A stretch of 64,000 bases of DNA from assembly GCF_002081715.1 (NCBI RefSeq), contig NZ_MUKP01000012.1, positions 90,604 to 154,603 on the forward strand. Direction: 5' to 3'. The notes under the pieces are model-generated. The model worked only from the letters and a program-made list of their open reading frames with translations, had not been told where the DNA came from and ran no database searches. Shown here one piece after another: positions 37,915-46,294 of this stretch (its first letter is position 1; each line of letters begins with the position of its first letter). The position numbers and the translations under genes are program-made. Source of the stretch: Nocardia donostiensis (lineage in GTDB: Bacteria > Actinomycetota > Actinomycetes > Mycobacteriales > Mycobacteriaceae).

Positions 37915-38804
37915 CTACCCAGACCGCAACTGTGTGGCCTTGCGATGGCGTTTGTACCCGACGCCGACGAGCATCAACCGCTCCTCAGGCATCCGGCCGT
38001 GTAGCTGGGGTCCGGCGGGCCACCAGTCGTCCGGCTCCACCAGGCCGGGGGCGAGTAGTTCGAGTCCTGGGAGGTAAATGGCGATTTCGTCGCGGGAACG
38101 GAACCACCCTGTTCCGAGCCCATCCAGGTGGCGCTGCTGTATCTCGATTGCTACGTCCCGGGTTTCTGGATCGTCGTCGGGCGCCCAATAGTGTGTGATC
38201 ATCACGTGTGAGCCGTCGGGTAGCAGGTCGATGAGTCGTTGCATGGTCTCGGCGGGGTTCAGGTCGTCGGGGATGTGGTGCAGCAGCCCGCATATGAGGA
38301 CACCGACTGGGCGGGACAGGTAGATGCGTGCCCGTAGTTGCGGGTTGTTGAGCAGTTCGAAGGGTTCGAGGAGATTGCCGCGCAGGTAGCGGGTGGTGTC
38401 GTTGTCCCAGTACGCCATTCCGTGTGCGACGCAGACGGGGTCGTTGTCGACGTACACCACCGGTATCTGATCCAGGTATGCCGTGTGGCGTGCTCGGGGT
38501 TCACGATTTCGTGAGTGGCGCGGCCGGTCGGGTAGGTGGGGAGCCCGGCACCGATCTCGAGGAATTGGTCGATACCCGCGTTCTCGGCGAGGTAGCGCAG
38601 GGCGCGTTCCTGGAATCGGCGGCCCGCGATAAGGGTGTTTCGCCAGCGGGGAGCGATCTCGCTGATGCTGTTGCGGACGGCGCGGTCGGCGTCGTAGTTG
38701 TCTTTCCCGCCGAGGGTGGCGTCGTAGACGCGGGAGATGCTGGCCCTCGTGTTGTCGACTCCGACGGGTTCGTGGGCGCCGGTTTTCGGCGCGGTTTCTG
38801 TCAT
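37915..38804 (-). pseudogene. DUF574-type SAM-dependent methyltransferase, frameshifted
   Basis: The N-terminal part (MTETAPKTGAHEPVGVDNTRASISRVYDATLGGKDN...FLEIGAGLPT) and the C-terminal part (VVYVDNDPVCVAHG...LLHHIPDD...HYWAPDDDPE) are in different frames; together they make one typical 270-aa actinobacterial methyltransferase of the S-adenosylmethionine DUF574 family. The frames meet near 38475-38490, where a base appears to be missing (no homopolymer). Its ATG overlaps the stop of the preceding small gene (ATGA). Either a decayed gene or a sequencing error. Confidence 0.75.
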
Positions 38805-38959
38805 CGGGGTGCGGCTCCGTAGGTCGAGCGGTGTCGGGGAGTGTGGTTGGTATAGGCGAGGACTCGCATCGCCCACCGTTTGCGGGCGCAGTCGGTGATG
38901 TCGCAGCAGCGGTGCCGGTGAGCGATGCGTTGCAGTTCCTCGATGGGGATGGCGGTCAC
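38801..38959 (-). CDS. Small protein with HRxC...CARKR motif (gene 4)
   Basis: A 52-aa product beginning with GTG (TAIPIEELQRIAHRHRCC). It contains HRHRCCDITDCARKRWAMRVL, parallel to HRSCLREECARKRAAWDTL of the first small gene, so the two are paralogues. Its GTG overlaps the preceding stop by GTGA and its stop overlaps the methyltransferase start by ATGA. Two Cys and basic residues suggest a metal- or nucleic-acid-binding element. Confidence 0.5.
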   Translation of the reverse strand: MTAIPIEELQRIAHRHRCCDITDCARKRWAMRVLAYTNHTPRHRSTYGAAPR

Positions 38960-39108
38960 TGCACGCCGTCGGTGTCCGGGTTGTCGAGGGTCCGTAGCCC
39001 GTGCGCGATCTGCTCCAGGATCTCGATTTCCGGAAGTTCTTCTAGGACAGATGCTGTCGATGCCCCAGCCGGTAGCTGCTCCCCCGGAGCGCGGTGCGGT
39101 TCGGGCAT
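38956..39108 (-). CDS. Small acidic protein (gene 3)
   Basis: A 50-aa product, MPEPHRAPGEQLPAG then SVLEELPEIEILEQIAHGLRTLDN, probably one amphipathic helix. The start overlaps the preceding stop (TGATG) and the stop overlaps the next start (GTGA). No family recognised. Confidence 0.5.
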   Translation of the reverse strand: MPEPHRAPGEQLPAGASTASVLEELPEIEILEQIAHGLRTLDNPDTDGVQ

Positions 39109-39281
39109 CACATCACCGCCGCGGTGTAGGCGAGACCGTCGAGGTAGCGGCGGCAGCCGCCGTGCCCGGCGTGAGTGGAGAGCAGGTAGCGGGCGTGCTC
39201 GAGGTTTTCCGGGCTGCCGTGGTCGCCGCACTTCTGCATGTGCCACCGGTTGGTCTGCTCCGGTGTGGCGTTCGCGATCAT
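39108..39281 (-). CDS. Small Cys/His protein (gene 2)
   Basis: A 57-aa product, MIANATPEQTNRWHMQKCGDH with a later HAGHGGCRRYLDGL. Cys and His spacing suggests metal binding. It overlaps the preceding gene by ATGA and the next by TGATG. Confidence 0.5.
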   Translation of the reverse strand: MIANATPEQTNRWHMQKCGDHGSPENLEHARYLLSTHAGHGGCRRYLDGLAYTAAVM

Positions 39282-39475
39282 CGCGTCCTGCCTACGTCTG
39301 GCTTGATGCGTCCGGCGTCGACCAGGGTGTCCCACGCGGCCCGTTTCCGGGCGCATTCTTCGCGCAGGCAACTACGGTGGCGCTGCATGGCCTGATGGGC
39401 TTCGGTGATGCTGAGCGGCTGGTCGGGTGCTTCATGCGGCCAGCCTGGCGCCCACATGGTGTCGATCTCTGTCAT
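39278..39475 (-). CDS. Small protein with HRxC...CARKR motif (gene 1)
   Basis: A 65-aa product, first of four overlapping small genes ahead of the methyltransferase. It has MWAPGWPHEAPDQPLS then HRSCLREECARKRAAWDTLVDAG. GAGG lies 5 nt before the ATG. It is divergent from an XRE-TPR regulator across 166 bp, which probably controls the cluster. Small genes of this kind with XRE regulators and DUF574 enzymes are frequent in Nocardia and Streptomyces. Confidence 0.55.
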   Translation of the reverse strand: MTEIDTMWAPGWPHEAPDQPLSITEAHQAMQRHRSCLREECARKRAAWDTLVDAGRIKPDVGRTR

Positions 39476-39510
39476 GGAGACCTCGATGGCGTTGTGAGTG
39501 TGGTTGGTAG

Positions 39511-39533
39511 CCACCCGGTTCGGCATCGGGTGG
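39511..39533. promoter_or_regulatory. Operator-like inverted repeat
   Basis: CCACCCG (39511-39517) and CGGGTGG (39527-39533) flank 9 nt in the divergent promoter region between the small-gene cluster and the XRE regulator, a likely binding site for the latter. Confidence 0.45.
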
Positions 39534-39641
39534 TACTTGAAACGTAAGCCTGTCCACACCTGTCAAGGGGGACGTCTTGTCCTCCTCTTACGACGATTTC
39601 TCGGTACCCTCGCAATGAAGGGGCACAGCGAAGGGTCGACT

Positions 39642-40829
39642 ATGGACAGCACGATCGGCGCGCAGATCCGCCGGTTCCGAGGCAAAGCGCTGACACAAAA
39701 ACAGCTCGCCGAGCAAGCTGGCGTGAGCCTCGACCTCATCAAGAAGCTGGAGCAGGGCGCTCGGCAGGGGGCGAGCATCGCCAGCCTGCAGAAGATCGCC
39801 AAGGCGCTCGACGTCGATATCGCCGACCTCGTCGGCAAGCGGTACGGCATCCCGTCCGAGGACCCGGGTGCGGGTGTGGTTGCGATCAGGCGTGCCTTGA
39901 ACTCGGTGGATGATCTGATCGGGCTCGACACGGACGAGCCGCCGGTCACCTTGGGGGAGGCACGGCATGCGGTGAACTATGCGTGGGGCGCGTACTGGAA
40001 CGGCCGCTACGAAACGTTGACGCGCGTCCTGCCGCCGGGTATTTCACAGCTGCGGGCGACCGCGCATGCCGCTCAGAACGGGGACGTCGCGATCGCGCAT
40101 GAACTGCTTGCGCGCATGTACTGGGTGACCGGGTGCACGCTGGTCCACCTCGGGCAAGCCGACCCAGCATTCACCGCTATCCGGTCCGCGCTCACCGCAG
40201 CGGAACGTGGTAACGATCCGCTGCTCGCAGCGACCTTGCGTGGTTCGGTGGCGTGGCAGCTGCTGGTCCAGGGCCGGTACGAGGAATCCCACAAGGTGGC
40301 GTTGAAGGCGGCGGCGTCGGTGGAGCCGACCGGAGAAGTCTCCGAAGAGCACCTGGCGGTGTACGGGTCGCTCGTGCTGCAGGGCGCGACTGCGGCCGGG
40401 CGTGACCAGCGCGTCCGCGATGCCCTGGATATTGCGGGTGAGGCGCAGGAGGTAGCGTCCCGCCTGCCCGGTGACACCAAACACTATGAGTGCAACTTCG
40501 GTCCGTCACAGGTGGTAATGCAAACCGTCGACATCAATGTGTCATCGGAACGATACTCGGAGGCGTTGAAGTCCGCGAAGGCCATGCCGAACCACGGTGA
40601 AGGGTTGACGCAGGTGAGCCGCGCACGGCACCTGCTGGACCAGGCGACGGCCTTGACACAGACGGGGCAGCATCAGCGGGCGCTCGACATGCTGCTCACG
40701 GCGGAGCGGATCGGCGGTTCGGACTGGGTGAAGTATCAAACCCTGTTGAAACAGGTCGTCGAGGAGCTGTTGGAGAAGGAGCGACACAACTCCCTGCGCG
40801 GGTTGGCACACCGCGCCGGAGTGCGATAG
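39642..40829 (+). CDS. XRE-family regulator with TPR-like sensor region
   Basis: A 395-aa protein: an N-terminal helix-turn-helix (IRRFRGKALTQKQLAEQAGVSLDLIKKLEQGARQ, residues about 8-60), then about 320 residues of helical TPR-like repeats. Such proteins are common actinobacterial regulators, often next to small Cys-containing genes. The ATG at 39642 is supported by AAGGG 7 nt upstream; an in-frame ATG at 39615 lies nearer to a TACCCT -10. It diverges from the small-gene/methyltransferase cluster and probably regulates it. Confidence 0.8.
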   Translation: MDSTIGAQIRRFRGKALTQKQLAEQAGVSLDLIKKLEQGARQGASIASLQKIAKALDVDIADLVGKRYGIPSEDPGAGVVAIRRALNSVDDLIGLDTDEPPVTLGEARHAVNYAWGAYWNGRYETLTRVLPPGISQLRATAHAAQNGDVAIAHELLARMYWVTGCTLVHLGQADPAFTAIRSALTAAERGNDPLLAATLRGSVAWQLLVQGRYEESHKVALKAAASVEPTGEVSEEHLAVYGSLVLQGATAAGRDQRVRDALDIAGEAQEVASRLPGDTKHYECNFGPSQVVMQTVDINVSSERYSEALKSAKAMPNHGEGLTQVSRARHLLDQATALTQTGQHQRALDMLLTAERIGGSDWVKYQTLLKQVVEELLEKERHNSLRGLAHRAGVR

Positions 40830-40968
40830 TCGCGACAGCAACAGCTCGGCCGAACGAATTAGTAAGGGGCGCTGGCGAAGTGATGCTGGCTGTGATCGCC
40901 GCTGATACCGTCCGAATGAGTTACCGCTTCCCGATCCCTGACTGACATCACGCAAGGAGAATTGCGAT

Positions 40969-41802
40969 ATGCCGCCGTCCTCGATACCCGTGGTCGCCCT
41001 CAATGACGGTACGTCGATCCCGCAGCTCGGATTCGGTGTGTTCCGGGTGCCGGATGAGGAGGCGATGGCCGCTGTCGCCGCTGCCCTTGACGCCGGATAT
41101 CGGGCGATCGACACAGCCGCCTACTACCGGAACGAGCGTGGGACGGGTGCGGCTATCGCTGGTTCGGGGATACCTCGGGGCGAGCTGCATGTCACGACGA
41201 AGGTGTGGCACACGGATCTGGGGTTCGACTCCACGATGCGGGCTGTGGATGCCAGTCTCGCGAACCTGGGTGTCGACTACCTGGATTTGTATCTGATTCA
41301 TTGGCCGGTTCCGTCCCGCGGCCTGTATGTGGACACGTGGCGGGCGTTGGAGAAGATCAAGAGCGATGGGTTGGCGCGCTCGATCGGGGTGTCGAACTTT
41401 CCTCCGGAAGTGGTTGAGCGGCTGCTCGCGGAGACGGACACAGTTCCTGCGGTGAACCAGGTGGAGTTGCATCCGTGGTTGCCGCAAACGGAGCTGCGGG
41501 AGTTCAACTCTCGGCATGGGATTGCAACGCAGGCGTGGAGTCCGCTCGCGCACGGCCGACTGGTAGATGATCCGACGGTGGCCGGAGTAGCGGAGCGGCA
41601 TGGCCGGACACCGGCTCAGGTGTTGCTGCGGTGGAATCTCGAACTCGGCAACCTGGTGGTGTCGAAGTCTGTGACGCCGGAGCGGATTCGTTCGAATACG
41701 GATGTATTCAGTTTCGAGTTGTCGGCTGGTGATCACGCTGTGTTGGCGTCGCTGGAGTCTGGGGTCAGGACTGGGCCGGACCCGAACGTCTACGGCGCCT
41801 GA
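40969..41802 (+). CDS. Aldo/keto reductase, diketogluconate-reductase type
   Basis: A 277-aa NADPH-dependent reductase with the catalytic tetrad Asp48, Tyr53, Lys78 and His111 (LYLIHWP) and the NADPH-binding VVSKSVTPERIRSN. It reduces aldehydes or ketones; the substrate is unknown. AAGGAGAATT precedes the ATG. Convergent with a MerR regulator. Confidence 0.9.
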   Translation: MPPSSIPVVALNDGTSIPQLGFGVFRVPDEEAMAAVAAALDAGYRAIDTAAYYRNERGTGAAIAGSGIPRGELHVTTKVWHTDLGFDSTMRAVDASLANLGVDYLDLYLIHWPVPSRGLYVDTWRALEKIKSDGLARSIGVSNFPPEVVERLLAETDTVPAVNQVELHPWLPQTELREFNSRHGIATQAWSPLAHGRLVDDPTVAGVAERHGRTPAQVLLRWNLELGNLVVSKSVTPERIRSNTDVFSFELSAGDHAVLASLESGVRTGPDPNVYGA

Positions 41803-42016
41803 ACAGACAGACTGAGTGCCCGGTAGACGGTGACAACGTTTGCGGCGGCCACGCTTTCCCTGCGGTTGATCATCTCGATGGCGGTATTCGATGACGCCCG
41901 TCAGGTGTCTTCGGCATCGTAGATGTCTGGTGTGGCGTCGTTGGGATCAGCGCGAAGTATCCGCTGCAAGGGCGATGCTGCCCTAACGGCGACCCCGCTC
42001 GGCGCGTTGTTCGCGC

Positions 42017-42361
42017 TCAGGTTGTTCCGCTGCTCAACAGCGCGTCGAGTTGGGCGCGTTTCGCGGTGAGTTCGCGCATCTGCTGTTCGATACCGCGCAC
42101 GGTGTCGGCGATGACGGCTTGAACGCTGGGGCACATGTCGACCGCTTGCCCGTTCATGCAGGGCAGGGTCAGGGCGATTTTCTCGGTGTTGAGGCCTGCG
42201 TCGAGGAGGAGGCGGATCTGCCCGACGATGCGCACCGAATCTTCCGGGTAGTCGCGGTATCCGTTGGTGTTGCGTTCGGCGGTGAGCAGGCCCTGTTCCT
42301 CGTAGTAGCGCAGGGCGCGGGTCGATGTTCCGGTTCGGGTGGCGAGTTCTCCGATGCGCAT
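42017..42361 (-). CDS. MerR-family regulator
   Basis: A 114-aa protein with the N-terminal winged HTH (MRIGELATRTGTSTRALRYYEEQGLL) and a C-terminal dimer helix. Cys68 and Cys77 (LPCMNGQAVDMCPS) could sense thiol-reactive compounds. AAGGAG precedes the ATG. Its operator lies in the upstream intergenic region, between it and a truncated divergent ORF. Confidence 0.88.
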   Translation of the reverse strand: MRIGELATRTGTSTRALRYYEEQGLLTAERNTNGYRDYPEDSVRIVGQIRLLLDAGLNTEKIALTLPCMNGQAVDMCPSVQAVIADTVRGIEQQMRELTAKRAQLDALLSSGTT

Positions 42362-42389
42362 GAGACTCCTTCTCGGGCGACGTCCGGAC

Positions 42390-42420
42390 TTGACCTTAAC
42401 ATTGACGTAAAGGTTTACCG
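42390..42420 (+). promoter_or_regulatory. MerR-type promoter and operator
   Basis: TTGACC (42390-42395) and TTACCG (42415-42420) are spaced 19 bp, the long spacing typical of MerR-activated promoters. ACCTTAAC (42393-42400) and GTAAAGGT (42407-42414) form the inverted repeat within it. It points to the 29-codon ORF at 42430. Confidence 0.6.
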
Positions 42421-42429
42421 TCCACTGTC

Positions 42430-42519
42430 ATGACGACAACGACAGTGATCAGCGAACCTGTGGAAGCCGAGCAATGGATTGCGGATATCCGCAGCTTCCT
42501 GCGGGCACGGCAACTGTGA
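42430..42519 (+). pseudogene. Truncated target of the MerR promoter
   Basis: A 29-codon ORF, MTTTTVISEPVEAEQWIADI and then RSFLRARQL, stops at 42519. It sits where a MerR-activated enzyme gene should be. The N-terminus is plausible for an enzyme start while EAEQWIADIRSFL resembles an enzyme C-terminus such as an alpha/beta hydrolase, so an internal deletion is likely. Assignment is inference. Confidence 0.35.
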
Positions 42520-42738
42520 AAGCCCGGCAGTTCATCACATCGGACGCGGGCGGGTCTCGCCGTAGTTCCTGTCGCGGCCGCAACGCTGCGGCGGGATCTG
42601 ATTACCGCGGTGCTCATGGTGACAGCGCATGCCCAGTTCGCGACGGCCTGCAGATCATGAGTGCGGATTCGTTGGTGAGTGCGCCTGTCGGTGCCTGTTG
42701 GCATAGTCCGTATCGCCATTGACGAGGAAGGGTGGCGG

Positions 42739-43329
42739 ATGGGTGACTTTTTCGAGCGGATCGTCGACTTGGACGTGCGGGCCAAGGACGCACAAGCGCT
42801 GGGGGAGCGGACGATCGAGTGGATGGTTTCGCGCGGCTACCTGACCCGGGAAATGTCCGGCGAGCGGATGTACAGCCTGAACGTGGACGAGGGTTACCTT
42901 CCCGGTCCCGACTGGGCGGAGATCGTGCTCAGCCGCGGCGATGAGATTCCCGGCCCGGTCGCCGTCATCGTCGGCCGGGAAGACCACATCGGCGGGCAGG
43001 GAGAAACCGAACCCGAGTCGGCGGTGTGCCCCCGTTGCCGGACCAAAACGGTGATCATCGACTACCCCGAACGCTGGGAGGCCGACGCGGAAGCCTGGCG
43101 CCCGTTCGCCGAAGCCATCGGTGTCTGGAAGCGCACTGGCAGCGCAAGCGCGTCGTGTCAGGCCTGCGGCGCATCGGTGCCGATCACCGAGTGGGAGTGG
43201 CCGTCCGGGTTCGCGCTGGGCACTCTCGCCCTCGACTTCTGGAGCTGGCCCCCACTGAGCGACGGTTTCGTCGTTGAAATACAACGCCTATGGGGGCACC
43301 GGATCGAGCACCACATGGGGAAGTTCTGA
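42739..43329 (+). CDS. Conserved hypothetical zinc-ribbon protein
   Basis: A 196-aa protein starting MGDFFERIVDLDV. It carries two CxxC pairs (VCPRCRTK and CQACGAS) about 45 residues apart, a likely zinc ribbon, and a Trp-rich C-terminus. The order recalls small Streptomyces proteins of unknown function. Purine-rich GGAAGGGTGG precedes the ATG. Convergent with the acyl-CoA dehydrogenase pair. Confidence 0.65.
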   Translation: MGDFFERIVDLDVRAKDAQALGERTIEWMVSRGYLTREMSGERMYSLNVDEGYLPGPDWAEIVLSRGDEIPGPVAVIVGREDHIGGQGETEPESAVCPRCRTKTVIIDYPERWEADAEAWRPFAEAIGVWKRTGSASASCQACGASVPITEWEWPSGFALGTLALDFWSWPPLSDGFVVEIQRLWGHRIEHHMGKF

Positions 43330-43416
43330 GCGTTCCGCATCGCGGGCCGTGGGTCGGATGCTTGGCAATGCGGGCTGAAGTGCTGCCCGGTCGAACTAAG
43401 AGCAGCTACCGAAGAA

Positions 43417-43450
43417 ACCGGTGCGGGTCGGTAGTCCGACTCGCACCGGT
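43417..43450. terminator. Bidirectional terminator hairpin
   Basis: A 15-bp stem with one wobble (43417-43431 with 43436-43450) and a 4-nt loop, between the zinc-ribbon gene and the dehydrogenase pair. Confidence 0.7.
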
Positions 43451-43467
43451 CCTCGTCGTGAATAGGT

Positions 43468-44694
43468 CTACTTCAGCTCGGCGCTGGTCTTGTTCAGCAC
43501 CCGCCGGGCGACGATGAGCTGCTGGATCTGCTGTGTCCCCTCGAAGATGTCGAGGATCTTCGAGTCGCGACCCCACTTCTCCAGCAGGGTCCGCTGCGAG
43601 TAGCCGATGGTGCCGGCGAGCTCGACGGCTTTGAGGGTCACATCGGTGCCGGTGCGGCCTGCCTTCGCTTTGGACATGGAGGCTTCCAGCGAGTTCGGCT
43701 TCTTGTTGTCGGCCATCCACGCCGCGCGCAGGGCGAGCAGGTAGGCGGCTTCGTAATCGGCTTCCATGCGCAGGAATTCGGCGGCCGCGGCGTGCTGGGT
43801 GTTCGCCGGAGCGTCGTAGGAGATCTCGATACCCGCATCGGCCAGGATCGCGCGCAGCTCCTCGAGAGCGGCGCGGGTGACACCGACCGCCATGGCGGCG
43901 ACGAGGGGGCGGGTGTTGTCGAAGGTCTGCATGACCCCCGCGAAACCCTTCTCCACGTTCACTTCCGGGCTGCCGAGGATATTGTCCTTCGGGATCCGGC
44001 AGTCCTGCAGCAGCAGCACCGCGGTATCGGAGGCCTTGATGCCGAGTTTGTGTTCGAGCCGGGCCACCGACAGGCCGGGGGCGTCACGCGGCACGACGAA
44101 CGATTTGATCGCGGCCCGGCCCAGGCTGCGGTCCAGCGACGCCCACACCACGATATGGGTGGAACGCTCACCGGCGGTGACGAAGATCTTCTCGCCGTTG
44201 AGGACCCATTCGTCGCCGTCGAGGACGGCGGTGGTGGTGACGGCGGCCGAGTCGGAGCCGAAGCTGGGTTCGGTGATGGCCATCGACGCCCACACCTTGC
44301 CGAACCGCTGCAACTGCTCGTCGGTGGCGACCGCGGCGATGGCGGCGTTACCCAGGCCCTGGTAGGGGATCGACAGCATCAGGCCGACATCGCCCCAGGA
44401 GGTTTCCAGCGCGTTGAGCAGCGCCGACATATTGCCGCCGTTGGTGTTGACGAGCACGTTGGTTGCGCCGTCGGTTTCACTGTCCCCGGAGCGCCCGCCG
44501 GTGGCGCCGCTGATCTTCTGGGTGCCGGAGTCGGCGAGGCCTTCGACCATGGCCGACATGGTGTCCAGCTCGACGGGGTATTCGTGCTCGGCCAGATCGT
44601 ATTTACGTGAGATCGGCCGGAAGATCTGCGCAGCCACCTGATGCGCCTGATTCGCGCTGGCCCGCAGCTTTTTGGGGAGTTCGAGATTGATCAT
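43468..44694 (-). CDS. Acyl-CoA dehydrogenase
   Basis: A 408-aa flavoenzyme with the FAD/substrate blocks MAITEPSFGSDSAAV, LNGEKIFVTAGE and IFEGTQQIQQLIVARRVL. Acyl-CoA dehydrogenases insert the alpha-beta double bond in acyl-CoA. It follows a second acyl-CoA dehydrogenase gene (33 bp) on the same strand; such adjacent pairs often make heterotetramers in mycolic-acid bacteria. CAGGAGACTT precedes the ATG. Confidence 0.9.
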   Translation of the reverse strand: MINLELPKKLRASANQAHQVAAQIFRPISRKYDLAEHEYPVELDTMSAMVEGLADSGTQKISGATGGRSGDSETDGATNVLVNTNGGNMSALLNALETSWGDVGLMLSIPYQGLGNAAIAAVATDEQLQRFGKVWASMAITEPSFGSDSAAVTTTAVLDGDEWVLNGEKIFVTAGERSTHIVVWASLDRSLGRAAIKSFVVPRDAPGLSVARLEHKLGIKASDTAVLLLQDCRIPKDNILGSPEVNVEKGFAGVMQTFDNTRPLVAAMAVGVTRAALEELRAILADAGIEISYDAPANTQHAAAAEFLRMEADYEAAYLLALRAAWMADNKKPNSLEASMSKAKAGRTGTDVTLKAVELAGTIGYSQRTLLEKWGRDSKILDIFEGTQQIQQLIVARRVLNKTSAELK

Positions 44695-44726
44695 GAGAAG
44701 TCTCCTGAATATGAACCGAGCGCCAT

Positions 44727-46133
44727 TTACACCAGCACGACACCTTCGGCGATCCCGATGCCGCGCAGGTCGCGGTACCAGCGTTCGACTGGGTGTTCTT
44801 TGGTGTAGCCGTGACCGCCGAGTAGCTGCACACCGTCGAGGCCGAACTGCATGCCCTTGTCGGTGGCCAGCTTCTTGGCCAGTGCGGCTTCGCGATGGAA
44901 GGACAGTCCCTGTTCGGCGCGGGCAGCGCCACGCAGCGTCACCAGGCGCAGGCCGTCGAGTTCGATGGCAATGTTGGCGACCATGAACGCGACCGCCTGC
45001 CGGTGGCTGATCGGCTCGCCGAACGCCTCCCGCTCGTTGACGTAGGGGATCACGTAATCCAGCACGGCCTGTCCGGTGCCCACCGCCAGCGACGCCCAGC
45101 CCAGCCGGGCCAGCTGCACTGCGTCGGCGTACTCCTGCGCGCGCTGTATCGCATCGCCGTCGCCGAGCACGGCGTCGGCGGATACCGCGACATCCTCGAG
45201 GATCAGCCGGCCCAGACCCGCGGCGCGCAGACCCATGCTCGGGTCGGCTTCCACCACCAGGCCCTTCGCGTCGGATTCCACGAGGAACAGTGCGGGGCGT
45301 CCGTCGAGTTCGGCGGCGATGATGAACAGTTCGGCGTCCGCCGCGGCGGGGACCAGGCTCTTCACGCCCGAAATCCGGTAGCCGCTGGGGGAGCGCACCG
45401 CCTTGGTTTGCAGGCTGAACGGGTCGAACAGGGCGCGCGGTTCGGCGATCACCACCGATGATTGCGGCACGTTTTCCCCGGTGAAGGCGGGCAGGTAGGT
45501 CTGCTGCTGAGCGTCGGTGCCCCACTGCGATAGCGCGACCGCGACACCGCTGGGCGCGAGCAGTGGCAGGGCCAGACCCATATCGCCGTGTGCGAGCGCC
45601 TCGGCCACCATCGAGTTGGTGACCGCGCCGCGTTCGGTGGCCGCGCCTTCCAGCTCCTCCGGGACATTGATGAGTGTGATGCCGAGCTCGGCGGCGCGAC
45701 CGAGCAGATCCTGCGGCGCGGCGGCGGCTTCGTCGGCGTCGTGGGCGGCCGGGCGCAGGATCTCGGCGGCGAATTCGCGCACCGTCTCGGTGATCATCTG
45801 CTGTTCGTCGGTGGGGGTGAGGTCGAAGTAGTCCTTGGTCTTCGCCTCGTTGTCGGCCAGTCGTTTGGGCTGGCCGCCGCCTGCCACCTTGTTGAATACG
45901 CGGGTGGCTGCCCCGAGGGTGCGAAAACCGGTTTTGGTGCTCTCGTAGGTGACCCGCTCGATCGGCTTGCGTAAGTTGTACTTCTCGGCGAGTTCCGAGC
46001 CGGTAATCGTGCTCATGACCCGCATCGCCGTGCCCATCCAATCCCGTTTGGGTGGGTTCAGGCCGACCGCGGTCTCGTGTCCGCGGCCGTCCGGACGCCG
46101 CTTGGTCGCGCTGTCTCGAGTGCTCATCATCAC
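44727..46133 (-). CDS. Acyl-CoA dehydrogenase, paired subunit
   Basis: A 468-aa acyl-CoA dehydrogenase-like protein with an N-terminal extension of about 100 residues. FAD-domain blocks (AEILRPAAHD, ALAHGDMGLALPLLAPSG, GGHGYTKEHPVERWYRDLRG) are present; sequence differs from the partner enough to suggest a heteromer. The operon is probably controlled by two perfect CTTACTCNNGAGTAAG palindromes 40-75 bp upstream. The start among GTG/ATG/ATG at 46133-46125 is uncertain by a few codons. Confidence 0.85.
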   Translation of the reverse strand: MMMSTRDSATKRRPDGRGHETAVGLNPPKRDWMGTAMRVMSTITGSELAEKYNLRKPIERVTYESTKTGFRTLGAATRVFNKVAGGGQPKRLADNEAKTKDYFDLTPTDEQQMITETVREFAAEILRPAAHDADEAAAAPQDLLGRAAELGITLINVPEELEGAATERGAVTNSMVAEALAHGDMGLALPLLAPSGVAVALSQWGTDAQQQTYLPAFTGENVPQSSVVIAEPRALFDPFSLQTKAVRSPSGYRISGVKSLVPAAADAELFIIAAELDGRPALFLVESDAKGLVVEADPSMGLRAAGLGRLILEDVAVSADAVLGDGDAIQRAQEYADAVQLARLGWASLAVGTGQAVLDYVIPYVNEREAFGEPISHRQAVAFMVANIAIELDGLRLVTLRGAARAEQGLSFHREAALAKKLATDKGMQFGLDGVQLLGGHGYTKEHPVERWYRDLRGIGIAEGVVLV

Positions 46134-46172
46134 CTGGTTTTCTCGGATGGGGTGAGGTCTGGCCCCAACAAT

Positions 46173-46209
46173 CTTACTCCTGAGTAAGGCTATCTTACTC
46201 GAGAGTAAG
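46173..46209 (-). promoter_or_regulatory. Two identical palindromic operators
   Basis: CTTACTCCTGAGTAAG (46173-46188) and CTTACTCGAGAGTAAG (46194-46209) are perfect 7+2+7 palindromes, centres 21 bp apart (two helical turns). Spacing suits two repressor dimers on one face. Regulator not identified. Confidence 0.75.
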
Positions 46210-46243
46210 AAAGACGTCGAGGCGAAAGAGCCGCCCCGGATAT

Positions 46244-46282
46244 GCGAAAGGCCGGTCCACCTCTAGGGGACCGGCCCTTCGC
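46244..46282 (-). terminator. Terminator after ftsX
   Basis: A 15-bp stem with one mismatch (46244-46258 with 46268-46282), 9-nt loop, just past the ftsX stop on the minus strand. Confidence 0.7.
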
Positions 46283-46294
46283 GACGGCCAGACG

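Noticed and set aside
43468..46041. A single 857-aa protein joining the dehydrogenase frames
   Set aside because: Only the last 408 residues resemble a dehydrogenase; the rest is antisense-like shadow of the adjacent gene, and an ATG with Shine-Dalgarno at 44694 is present.
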